A stretch of DNA of 64,000 bases, taken from assembly GCA_036771835.1 (NCBI GenBank), contig DAIPGN010000001.1, positions 310,001 through 374,000 on the forward strand, written 5' to 3'. Under the pieces are notes generated by a model that was given only the letters and a program-made list of their open reading frames with translations, did not search any database and was not told the origin of the DNA. Positions 1 to 7,663 of the stretch are shown piece after piece. A program made the translations under genes and the position numbers. This DNA comes from UBA4877 sp002399285. GTDB lineage: Bacteria > Bacillota > Thermoanaerobacteria > Thermoanaerobacterales > UBA4877. Each line of letters opens with the position of its first letter. Position 1 is the stretch's first letter.

Positions 1-1180
1 TTGCAGGAATCAAAACATAATCAAAGTCTTTAAACCCTTCAAGACATTTTACTTGTGTAATTATATCGTCGGCAGTGATAAGCCCGGCAATATTAATGTT
101 GCCGCCCCAAAAATTATTTTTGATGACCGTCAGTGCCAATCTATCATCCCGATAGAAATACCTATTGATTATTGTATTCAAAGTTCTGTATGCCGCCTGT
201 GAAGTTAAAATGCATATCTTGTTTTTTAAAATTATTTTTCCGGGACTTACCGCATATGTTTCATCGGTAAACTTTCTTAACATGCCGACGCCGTTTTCTA
301 TCTGCGGATAACCTTCATAATAATCTGCATCCGGCAAACTCTTCTTTGAAAGTACAAAAAACTCATCTGAAGGATATACAAAGTTACTGCCAAATTTATC
401 ATTAAATTTACGGTTCCACCTAAATATCAAGTCTAAAGCCTCTGCCGCCGTATCTTCATTAAATGTTTCTATGGCCTTAAGTCCGTCCCTGAATTTTGTA
501 AGCCCCACTGGCACTACGGCACAGGAAATTACATTGGGATAAAAACTCCCCAAATCATATAAAGTCTTTTCCAATACCTCTCCGTCATTAACCCCGGGGC
601 ACAATACGATCTGGCAATGAATTTTTATATTATTTTCAACTAAATTACTTATTATCCTCATTATATCATTATCCGCTTTTTTCCTGCCCAGCAGATAATC
701 TCTTACCTCATTATCCGTTGCATGTACCGAAATATACAAGGGACTCAGATGCCATTTTATAATCCTGTTTAAATCGTCTTCAGTTATATTTGTAAGCGTG
801 ACATAGTTACCGTCAAGAAAAGATAGTCTGTAATCGTCATCTTTGACGTATAAGCTTTTCCTTAACCCCTTCGCCATTTGATCAACAAAGCAGAAGGTGC
901 AATGGTTTCTGCACCGTCTAGGTGAAGTGGTTATGGTGTCTTCAAACAATATACCCAAGGTTTTATCATATCTTTTGTGAATTTTATACCGATGGAGTTT
1001 ACCGTCGGTTTTTTTAATCATTACTTCTATCTCATTGCCTGCACAATTATATAAATAATCAATAATATCGGCGATAAATACATTGTTTATCAATACAAGT
1101 ATATCCCCTGCTTCAAAATCCAACTTCTGCGCGATACTGCCATCCTCAGTGGCTTTGATAACCAAACCCATTTTGCCCAA
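1..1180 (-). CDS. DUF512-family radical SAM protein (3' end outside window)
   Basis: My own translation of the minus strand gives an open frame that runs off the left edge. It starts with a PDZ-like segment (EAGDILVLINN) and then has CRNHCTFC, a CxxxCxxC radical SAM cluster motif. This is followed by the GNYVTLTNITEDDL and CQIVLCPGVNDG segments typical of the DUF512/TIGR03279 family found in anaerobes and cyanobacteria. Its substrate is unknown. The likely start is the TTG at 1180, 8 nt after a GGAGG; an ATG at 1171 is the alternative but lies 17 nt from that site. The C-terminus is missing. It is probably its own transcript, since a terminator separates it from spoIIP. Confidence 0.85.
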   Translation of the reverse strand, partial: MGKMGLVIKATEDGSIAQKLDFEAGDILVLINNVFIADIIDYLYNCAGNEIEVMIKKTDGKLHRYKIHKRYDKTLGILFEDTITTSPRRCRNHCTFCFVDQMAKGLRKSLYVKDDDYRLSFLDGNYVTLTNITEDDLNRIIKWHLSPLYISVHATDNEVRDYLLGRKKADNDIMRIISNLVENNIKIHCQIVLCPGVNDGEVLEKTLYDLGSFYPNVISCAVVPVGLTKFRDGLKAIETFNEDTAAEALDLIFRWNRKFNDKFGSNFVYPSDEFFVLSKKSLPDADYYEGYPQIENGVGMLRKFTDETYAVSPGKIILKNKICILTSQAAYRTLNTIINRYFYRDDRLALTVIKNNFWGGNINIAGLITADDIITQVKCLEGFKDFDYVLIPA

Positions 1181-1242
1181 AATGTTTTCCTCCGGACCTA
1201 TTTATTTATAAATCCTCAGAGTTAGATTATATAATAAATCCG

Positions 1243-1272
1243 AATAAAATAAAAGTGCAGGTTTAGCCTGCA
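1243..1272 (-). terminator. Intrinsic terminator after spoIIP
   Basis: On the minus strand, TGCAGG and CCTGCA (1254-1259 and 1265-1270) form a hairpin with a 5-nt loop. It is followed by a T-rich tract (TTTTATTTTATT), just beyond the spoIIP stop. Confidence 0.75.
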
Positions 1273-1287
1273 TATAAATGTAAAAAC

Positions 1288-2397
1288 CTATTTTTGTTTT
1301 TTAAATCTGCCGAAATATCCTGAAAAGTAATTCCCGATTTTGCTTTTCCACTCTTTCCCACCCATACTCAAAAATACAAAACCACCGGCACCGATTGCAG
1401 CTACAACTAAAAATACTATTATATTTCTTGTGACATTTTTCTTTTGCCCCGGTGTGGATTTTACCAAGCCCAAGGGAGTTTTTTCATTATTTGCATCATT
1501 ACCATATAGGGCCTTATTAATCACATTTGAAAACATTGTGGCCGACATTTCCGCACGTTCTTTATGAATCGTATGTGTGCCAAATTCCAACAGCAGTACA
1601 TTGGGTCCGACATCTTGATTATAACTGCCGTGTCCAAAAAAGATATCTTTGACCATACCGGGATACAGTTTATCACTTACCGCCTTCAATTTATATGCGA
1701 GATCGGCATTCACTTTTCTGTTTGGATTAGCTCTGCCCACAACTATTCTGACTCCTGAAGCATTTTTGCCGTCGATTTTACGTATATATTCTTCCGGCGG
1801 TACAGCATCCCTATGAATGTCAAATACAACCTCGGCGCCTTTTTTAACCAAATTTAAGACGCCGCTTCGTGACCGCGAATAGGCCTTTGCATCATGAGGC
1901 AGATAAATTGATTTATCCAGCATCACGTCTATGCCATCATTTTCCAGACCTTTTTTTAATGCCTCATCCACATCATAGATACCGCCTCTTCCATTGACCG
2001 ACGCTTTTCCGTCCGACGGCAGATAGGATTCGTCACTGTGCGTGGAAAGCAGACCGATTTTTGGAGTATACTGCCGTGCAGCTGTTTCTGTAACTTCCGC
2101 CATGTCTACTTCCGGAAGCTTTACATTTTTTACATATTTAGCATATGCCTTATAGTTCTTGCCGTCTACTTTATATATCCTATATAGTTTATTATCGGAA
2201 CTCAAGTATTCATCTCTCGGCGCTATTTCCCATGCTGTCATGAATAATGGCTTATCCTTATTTTCCAAATAAACCGAGTAGTATTTTTCCGATTCGCCAT
2301 ACCACTCATCTGCAGACACATTTAGTGGGAAACTGTTAAACAATGTCAGAAGCAGCATAAAGACAAGCGCACAATTATTTTTTGTTTTTTTGAGCAT
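1288..2397 (-). CDS. spoIIP: Stage II sporulation protein P (SpoIIP)
   Basis: Peptidoglycan amidase/endopeptidase that acts with SpoIID and SpoIIM in septal thinning and engulfment. Residues 1-29 look like a signal peptide. The catalytic domain at about 110-300 shows THSDESYLP (H120, E123) and DIHRDAVP (H195), the metal-ligand-type residues of SpoIIP. A second hydrophobic helix lies at 325-347, followed by a basic tail (KEWKSK...RFKKQK). The B. subtilis protein is anchored at the N-terminus, so the extra C-terminal anchor is unusual. The start overlaps the end of the DUF1614 gene by 23 nt, suggesting translational coupling. No sporulation promoter was identified with confidence. Confidence 0.9.
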   Translation of the reverse strand: MLKKTKNNCALVFMLLLTLFNSFPLNVSADEWYGESEKYYSVYLENKDKPLFMTAWEIAPRDEYLSSDNKLYRIYKVDGKNYKAYAKYVKNVKLPEVDMAEVTETAARQYTPKIGLLSTHSDESYLPSDGKASVNGRGGIYDVDEALKKGLENDGIDVMLDKSIYLPHDAKAYSRSRSGVLNLVKKGAEVVFDIHRDAVPPEEYIRKIDGKNASGVRIVVGRANPNRKVNADLAYKLKAVSDKLYPGMVKDIFFGHGSYNQDVGPNVLLLEFGTHTIHKERAEMSATMFSNVINKALYGNDANNEKTPLGLVKSTPGQKKNVTRNIIVFLVVAAIGAGGFVFLSMGGKEWKSKIGNYFSGYFGRFKKQK

Positions 2398-3070
2398 TAT
2401 GATAAACCTCCCTTACATTATTGAGCAAGGGCTGTGAAAATTTTTTTTCCTGCGACTTATTTTCCGATGTGCCTCCCTGCATTTTTTCACGCGTCTCACC
2501 AATCAATTCAACCAGTAAAACTGCAATAATGGGTGACAATACCACAGCGTCAAGAAATCCTGCACCTCCCATACGAATTGTACCCGGTATGTCTCTTACC
2601 ATATTTACGATCCACTGTATCAAATCACTGACTACTATACCAAGAACACCGGAAATAAAAGCGGCCTTCCTTGACCTGCCTATTGCATAAGAGATCAGTC
2701 CGCAGACAATTGCATATATATACATTGGCTCGATTATTATTGAAGCCGGTTCAGCCGGAAGGTAAATCCCTAAAAGATATACAACGATACCTGAAATCAT
2801 AAATCCAAAAATAGCATGAGCCTTCTCGCTGCTGTCATCAGCTTGCAAAAAAACATATATTGCCAATATAAACGGTATGATCGCCCCGCCTATATTAATA
2901 CTAAACAGGGGGGTCAGCTTGATATCAGGTATAAATGAACCGATAATTATGGCTATAATAAAGGCTAATGCTGCCATATCGGTAAGGCCCAGCCTGTCAA
3001 GAACTCTATGGGCAAACCCCAACAATATAAGTACGGAGACGATCATTAAAATAATATAGCTAAGCGGCAT
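2375..3070 (-). CDS. DUF1614 family membrane protein
   Basis: Polytopic membrane protein of 231 residues with about seven hydrophobic segments. It resembles the DUF1614 family of clostridial genomes, whose function is not known. Conserved-looking features are the GGAIIPFILAIYVF segment and GGAGFLDAVVLSPIIAVLL near the C-terminus, then a charged cytoplasmic tail of about 40 residues. It is followed directly by spoIIP, whose coding sequence starts inside its last codons. The shared transcript suggests a link to sporulation or envelope biology; this is inference. The ATG is preceded by GAGGTGA. Confidence 0.75.
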   Translation of the reverse strand: MPLSYIILMIVSVLILLGFAHRVLDRLGLTDMAALAFIIAIIIGSFIPDIKLTPLFSINIGGAIIPFILAIYVFLQADDSSEKAHAIFGFMISGIVVYLLGIYLPAEPASIIIEPMYIYAIVCGLISYAIGRSRKAAFISGVLGIVVSDLIQWIVNMVRDIPGTIRMGGAGFLDAVVLSPIIAVLLVELIGETREKMQGGTSENKSQEKKFSQPLLNNVREVYHNAQKNKK

Positions 3071-3174
3071 TTAATCACCTCATAATATCTGCGTTTGATT
3101 TTATATTACCCACCCTTATTAAAATATATTCTTTATATGAAGCTCTTCCTGCCGGCTCAAGTTTACCTGCAAAC

Positions 3175-3202
3175 ATAAAAAATCCTGCCGAAGCAGGATT
3201 TC
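3175..3202 (-). terminator. Intrinsic terminator after phoU
   Basis: On the minus strand AATCCTGC-TTCG-GCAGGATT (3200 to 3181) forms an 8-bp stem with a stable TTCG tetraloop, then runs into T residues. It lies about 30 nt after the phoU stop and closes the pst-phoU operon. Confidence 0.9.
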
Positions 3203-3229
3203 GCGTTAGTATCTTTATTATCTATTAAT

Positions 3230-3889
3230 TTACTTATTTAAATCTTCATGTATGCCCTTGTCAATGTAAATTACCCATTCGCATATATTAGTGGCATGAT
3301 CGGCTATTCTTTCGAGATAACGCCCTACAAATAAAAACTGAGTCGCTTGAGGAATATTTTTAGGATCCTCCATCATATAAGTTAATAGTTCTCTGAACAT
3401 TTGTTTATATATGTTATCTATACCGTCATCCATATTTGTTATCTCAAGTGCTCTGGCAGAATCCGCAGTTACATAGGCATCCAATGATTCCTTAACCATC
3501 TCTTTGACCATTTCGGCCATTCTTGGAATATCTATAAGGGGTTTGATATATTGTTCGTTAGCTATCCTTTTGACCGTATTAGATATATCTACGGCATGAT
3601 CGGCGATCCTTTCCAGATCCGTAGCAAGCTTTAACCCCGCGACAATAATCCTAAGATCCCTGGCTAAAGGCTGTTGAGTCGCTATTATTCTGACACATTT
3701 ATCATCAATTTCCACTGTAAAATCATCGATTACATCGTCATTATTGATTACCTCTTCAGCTAAAGTCACATCATGTTCAATAAGCGATCTTATCGACTTC
3801 TCAATCGCTTCTTCGACCATGCCTCCCAGTTTTAATACTTTTAAATGTAAATCCTCCAGTTCTTCATCATAATGATAACGGGCAACCAT
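3230..3889 (-). CDS. phoU: Phosphate-uptake regulator PhoU
   Basis: Two repeated three-helix PhoU domains, each with the E/D-rich metal-binding pattern (DLRIIVAGLKLATDLERIADHAVDI and the matching C-terminal YLERIADHATNICEWV). PhoU connects the PstSCAB transporter to the PhoR sensor and damps the Pho response when phosphate is ample; it is cytoplasmic and membrane-associated. An open frame extends 9 nt upstream to a GTG that overlaps the Shine-Dalgarno, so I chose the ATG at 3889, 8 nt after GGAGG (219 residues). It is the last gene of the pst operon and sits directly after pstB. Confidence 0.95.
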   Translation of the reverse strand: MVARYHYDEELEDLHLKVLKLGGMVEEAIEKSIRSLIEHDVTLAEEVINNDDVIDDFTVEIDDKCVRIIATQQPLARDLRIIVAGLKLATDLERIADHAVDISNTVKRIANEQYIKPLIDIPRMAEMVKEMVKESLDAYVTADSARALEITNMDDGIDNIYKQMFRELLTYMMEDPKNIPQATQFLFVGRYLERIADHATNICEWVIYIDKGIHEDLNK

Positions 3890-3907
3890 ATTGGACACCT
3901 CCTTTCT

Positions 3908-4660
3908 TTAACCAAATCTACCGGTAATATAATCTTCAGTACGTTTATCTTCCGGTTTATAAAACAATTTCTCCGTAAGTCCCGACTCAATTACTTCACC
4001 GTTTAAAAAAAATGATGTATGATCGGAAATTCTTCCTGCTTGCTGCATATTGTGCGTAACTATTATTATAGTATATTTTTCCTTTAATGTCTCCACTAAT
4101 TCTTCAATTTTAGCAGTTGATATAGGGTCCAGAGCAGACGTCGGCTCATCCATTAAGATGACCTCAGGATTGACCGCTAGAGTACGGGCTATACACAACC
4201 TTTGCTGCTGCCCACCGGAAAGTCCCAAGGCTGATACTTTGAGCCTATCCTTAACTTCATCCCACAGCGCCGCGGCCGTAAGGCTCTTTTCCACTATTTC
4301 ATCGAGTGAGACCTTGGAATGGGCGCCATGTATCTTTGGCCCATAGGTCACATTGTCATATATGCTCATTGGAAATGGATTCGGCTTTTGGAAAACCATT
4401 CCCACCCTCTTGCGTAAATCTATCACATCGACATTGGGTCCGTAGACATCTTCATTATCAAGCAAAATCTTGCCGCTGATTTTTGTATTTTCAATAATGT
4501 CATTCATACGGTTTAAAGTTCTCAAAAACGTGGATTTACCGCAGCCCGACGGCCCTATCAATGCCATTACGCCGTTTTCTTCAACATCCATATTGACGCC
4601 TTTTAAAGCATGCAGTTCTCCGTAATAGAGATTTAAATCCTGTATATTAAATTTCATCAA
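3908..4660 (-). CDS. pstB: Phosphate ABC transporter ATPase PstB
   Basis: ATPase subunit of the high-affinity phosphate importer. It has Walker A GPSGCGKST (about residues 36-44), ABC signature LSGGQQQRLCIARTLA, Walker B VILMDEPTSALDP and the H-loop VTHNMQQAGRI. Length (about 250) is normal for PstB. The start is either the TTG at 4660 (10 nt after GGAGG) or the next codon ATG at 4657 (13 nt); spacing favours the TTG. It sits between pstA and phoU on the same transcript. Confidence 0.96.
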   Translation of the reverse strand: MMKFNIQDLNLYYGELHALKGVNMDVEENGVMALIGPSGCGKSTFLRTLNRMNDIIENTKISGKILLDNEDVYGPNVDVIDLRKRVGMVFQKPNPFPMSIYDNVTYGPKIHGAHSKVSLDEIVEKSLTAAALWDEVKDRLKVSALGLSGGQQQRLCIARTLAVNPEVILMDEPTSALDPISTAKIEELVETLKEKYTIIIVTHNMQQAGRISDHTSFFLNGEVIESGLTEKLFYKPEDKRTEDYITGRFG

Positions 4661-4685
4661 AACACGAAGACCTCCTTCACAGCGT

Positions 4686-5576
4686 TTATGACTTTCTACC
4701 GCTGAATCTCGCCTGTATAAACGAGCCCAGCCATCTTGCAGTAAAATTGAATATCAAAATGACTATGACCAGTACAGCGGCGGAACCATCTGCCACAGCG
4801 CGCGTATCAGGCAGCAAATGTTCGGAATTCACCTTCCATATATGGACTGCTAGAGTTTCGGCAGGCCGCATTAAATGTATGGGCGATCTGGGGTTTAAAA
4901 AATTCCATACCTTGAAATCAAGATTGGGCGAACTGAGTCCGGCAGTATAGATAAGTGCTGCAGCCTCACCGAATACTCTCCCCGAGGTCAATATAATTCC
5001 TGTGATTATCCCGGATAAGGCAACCGGAAGTATGACTTTTGTTATAGTCTGCCACTTTGTTGCTCCCAATGCATAACTTGCCTCTTTAAGTTCATCGGGC
5101 ACGTTTCGTATCGCATCTTCACATACCCGTGTCATGACGGGCAGATTTAATATAGTCACAGATAATGCGCCGCCAATCAACGTATATCCCCAACCGGTCA
5201 TACCGACAAAGACAAGGAGACCGAATAACCCGACTACTATTGATGGCAAAGAAGCAAGCGTTTCAATACATAGTTTGATCGCTTCCGTTATTCTGCCCGG
5301 CCTGGCATACTCGGTAAGATATATTCCACAGCCCAATCCCAGCGGAACGGTAAACAGCATGGTCAGGATCAACATAAAGAGTGAATTAAAAATCTGAGGG
5401 CCTATACCGCCGCCTGCTTTAAATGTCTCCGACGGTGCAGTTAAAAAATGCCAGTTGATGACCCTATACCCTTTATAGAGTATATAACCCACAATAGAAA
5501 TGAGTAATATTATAATAAATACGGCAATTATATACAAAATTACGGTAGCGATCCTATCATGGGTTTTGGCACTCAT
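4686..5576 (-). CDS. pstA: Phosphate ABC transporter permease PstA
   Basis: Inner-membrane permease with six predicted helices and the binding-protein-dependent transport signature (ELKEASYALGATKWQTITKVILPVALSGIITG). It forms the phosphate channel with PstC. The frame is open for 28 codons upstream into pstC, but the ATG at 5576 follows GGAGGG by 7 nt and gives the usual 296-residue length. Its start overlaps the pstC stop by one base (TGATG), so the two permeases are probably translationally coupled. Confidence 0.95.
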   Translation of the reverse strand: MSAKTHDRIATVILYIIAVFIIILLISIVGYILYKGYRVINWHFLTAPSETFKAGGGIGPQIFNSLFMLILTMLFTVPLGLGCGIYLTEYARPGRITEAIKLCIETLASLPSIVVGLFGLLVFVGMTGWGYTLIGGALSVTILNLPVMTRVCEDAIRNVPDELKEASYALGATKWQTITKVILPVALSGIITGIILTSGRVFGEAAALIYTAGLSSPNLDFKVWNFLNPRSPIHLMRPAETLAVHIWKVNSEHLLPDTRAVADGSAAVLVIVILIFNFTARWLGSFIQARFSGRKS

Positions 5577-6475
5577 CAATATACCCTCCTTTTTCCAATA
5601 TGTCTGATTATCAATATAAATATAAACGAAATTAATAAAAGCAAAAATGCTATAGACCAAAGGGCATTATTAGGTAATGTACCCATAACCGTATTGCCCA
5701 TATCCATCGTTATTATACTGGTCATGGTATGAGCAGGATCTAAAATTGAAGATGGTATTTTACCGGGCATATTGCCGATCACCATCTGCACGGCTAAAGC
5801 CTCTCCAAGTCCTCTTGCCAATCCAAGTATAATGCCCGTAAGCATACCCGGCATGGCGGCGGGGAGCAATATCTTCCATATCGTTTGCCATCTGGTAGCC
5901 CCCAGTGAATAAGACGCCTCATTTAAATAGGGCGGGAGAGCCTTCAATGAATCCACCATTACGCTTGTAATTGTAGGAAACATCATTATAGATAAGACTA
6001 TACTGCCTGCCAAGACGCTCATGCCATAGCCGCCAAAAATATTCCTTATAAAGGGTACGATCACGTTCAAACCTACCCATCCATAAACAACCGAGGGTAT
6101 CCCAACAAATAATTCGATTACAGGCTGCAGTACCGCCTGACCCCATTTAGGTGCGATCTCGGATATGAAAATTGCTGTTCCGGCACTTAAAGGCACACTA
6201 AACAGAAGAGCGATCGATGAGATCAAGAGCGATCCATATATAAATACAAACGCCCCGACTTTAGGTCCCCCGTCAGTCGGCGGTAGTTCAGGATCCCAGG
6301 AGGAAGAGAACAAAAACTCAAATGGGGATATCTTATTGACCAAGAATGTGCTGAGCCCTTTATATGTAATGAATACCACTATTGCTACGACTATAACAAT
6401 AACGATAGCTCCGCATATTGTGGTTACCGTTTTACCAATCAGTTCATTTCTATGCTTCGATCCACCATTTTTCAA
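5576..6475 (-). CDS. pstC: Phosphate ABC transporter permease PstC
   Basis: Second channel subunit of the phosphate importer, with about six helices and the signature YLNEASYSLGATRWQTIWKILLPAAMPGMLTG. The start is a TTG (6473-6475) behind an AGGGGTGAG site; no ATG fits. It is separated from pstS by 191 nt that carry a second Pho-box array and a hairpin followed by a T tract. The permease half of the operon may therefore be controlled separately from pstS. Confidence 0.95.
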   Translation of the reverse strand: MKNGGSKHRNELIGKTVTTICGAIVIVIVVAIVVFITYKGLSTFLVNKISPFEFLFSSSWDPELPPTDGGPKVGAFVFIYGSLLISSIALLFSVPLSAGTAIFISEIAPKWGQAVLQPVIELFVGIPSVVYGWVGLNVIVPFIRNIFGGYGMSVLAGSIVLSIMMFPTITSVMVDSLKALPPYLNEASYSLGATRWQTIWKILLPAAMPGMLTGIILGLARGLGEALAVQMVIGNMPGKIPSSILDPAHTMTSIITMDMGNTVMGTLPNNALWSIAFLLLLISFIFILIIRHIGKRRVY

Positions 6476-6494
6476 AAGTACTCACCCCTGACTC

Positions 6495-6527
6495 TATAAA
6501 AATAAAGCCGGTATTATATACCAGCCG
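6495..6527 (-). terminator. Hairpin plus T tract in the pstC leader (possible attenuator)
   Basis: On the minus strand 6526-6518 pairs with 6514-6506 in a stem of 8-9 bp, including T-G wobbles, with a 3-nt loop. It is followed by TTTATTTTTA. It lies between the pstC Pho boxes and the pstC start. It could reduce read-through from pstS into pstC, or act as an attenuator or mRNA stabiliser. Confidence 0.55.
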
Positions 6528-6559
6528 ATATACCTTAATTTAATATTACCATTGTATAT

Positions 6560-6596
6560 TGTTAAATACATTAATTCCATGTTAATTCTATGTTAA
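6560..6596 (-). promoter_or_regulatory. Pho-box array upstream of pstC
   Basis: On the minus strand, TTAACA at 6596-6591, TTAACA at 6585-6580 and TTAATG at 6574-6569 start exactly 11 nt apart. A further TTAACA lies at 6565-6560. This matches the direct-repeat TT(A/T/C)ACA sites bound by Gram-positive PhoP. TACAAT (6556-6551) or TAATAT (6547-6542) downstream are candidate -10 elements. Confidence 0.75.
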
Positions 6597-6666
6597 ATTT
6601 GCTATATCCCCTTCTATTATAAATTTATACATTAATTTGGAAAAAGCAATGAAGGTGAGTCTTTTT

Positions 6667-7569
6667 TTATTTATTGAGTTTATTGATATCACTGCCGGCA
6701 ACATATTTCATTTCTCTGGCTATTTGCGATACTTCATCTGAAGCCATAAAGTCAAGGAATGACTTAACGGGTTCCTTTGGCTCCCCTTTTGTATACATGT
6801 GTCCAAGAGACCAGACCGGGTATGCACCTTTAATAATGCTGTCTACGGAAGCTTCAACGTTATCTATTTTTAGAGCTTTTATGCTGTCGTCCAGATATGC
6901 TAGCCCAAGATAGCTTATGGCACCCGGCTGTTGTGACACCGTAGCCAAAACAGTACCATTCGAATCCCCGGTCAATGTATTACCTTCCACGACCTGAGCA
7001 CCGTCAAGGGCCTTAGCTATGAATACGGATCGGGTACCGGAACTTGTCGGTCTATTAACCACCACGATTTTAAGATCTTGACCGCCTACATCGTTCCAAT
7101 TTGTCACCTTGCCGGTAAATATATCTATGAGCTGCTGTTTAGTAAGGCTGTCGACCTGAACATCTTTATTGACTATGGCAGTAAAACCTTGAGCAATGAC
7201 CTGATGGTCCAGCAACCCCTTGGCCGCAGCTCCATCCAGCTTTTCCTCCGCAGACACATCCGAATCTCCGATGTCAACCGCTCCGTTCGAAACCTGTGAA
7301 AGTCCGGTACCGCTGCCGCCGCCCTGTACTGTAATCGATACGTCGGGATGCGCATCCATAAACTTAGCAGCTGCGGTTTCCACCAATGGCTGCATTGCAG
7401 TCGAACCCGCAATGGTTATTGAACCGGATAGCGCATCCGTAGAGGACTGCGTCTGCTCTCCATCAGATGAGTCTTCAGGTGACGAAGGTTGTGAATTACA
7501 GCCTGAAAAGACTAGCGTTCCCATCAATATTACAGTCAAAAGAATTAATAGTCTTTTATTTCTTAACAT
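6667..7569 (-). CDS. pstS: Phosphate-binding lipoprotein PstS
   Basis: Extracellular phosphate receptor of the Pst importer, tethered to the membrane as a lipoprotein. The N-terminus has a basic stretch, a hydrophobic core and the lipobox LVFSGC. It is followed by a Ser/Glu-rich linker and the PBP domain beginning SGSITIAGSTAMQPL, with phosphate-contact segments GGGSGTG and TSSGTRS. The frame is open for 26 codons upstream, but the ATG at 7569 follows GGAGGT by 7 nt and places the signal sequence correctly (300 residues). Directly upstream is a four-repeat Pho box. Confidence 0.95.
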   Translation of the reverse strand: MLRNKRLLILLTVILMGTLVFSGCNSQPSSPEDSSDGEQTQSSTDALSGSITIAGSTAMQPLVETAAAKFMDAHPDVSITVQGGGSGTGLSQVSNGAVDIGDSDVSAEEKLDGAAAKGLLDHQVIAQGFTAIVNKDVQVDSLTKQQLIDIFTGKVTNWNDVGGQDLKIVVVNRPTSSGTRSVFIAKALDGAQVVEGNTLTGDSNGTVLATVSQQPGAISYLGLAYLDDSIKALKIDNVEASVDSIIKGAYPVWSLGHMYTKGEPKEPVKSFLDFMASDEVSQIAREMKYVAGSDINKLNK

Positions 7570-7607
7570 CTTTTGCACCTCCGATATTTTATTTTGTACC
7601 ACTGAGG

Positions 7608-7663
7608 ATATATTATCAGTTTCGTGTAAAGTTGGTATTAAATCCATGTTAACTTTATGTTAA
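7608..7663 (-). promoter_or_regulatory. Four-repeat Pho box and -10 of the pstS promoter
   Basis: On the minus strand, TTAACA (7663-7658), TTAACA (7652-7647), TTAATA (7641-7636) and TTTACA (7630-7625) each begin exactly 11 nt after the previous one. This is the layout of a PhoP-activated promoter. A -10 candidate TAATAT lies at 7615-7610; there is no good -35, as expected for an activator-dependent promoter. The first repeat contains the TAA stop codon of phoR. Confidence 0.88.

Noticed and set aside
3071..3180. Sporulation promoter upstream of the DUF1614-spoIIP pair
   Set aside because: Several TATA-like and CATATA-like stretches occur but none has a matching pair at the right spacing for sigma-E, F or G.
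7220..7663. 147-codon open frame on the plus strand over pstS
   Set aside because: Antisense to pstS and runs through its signal sequence and Pho box; a shadow frame.
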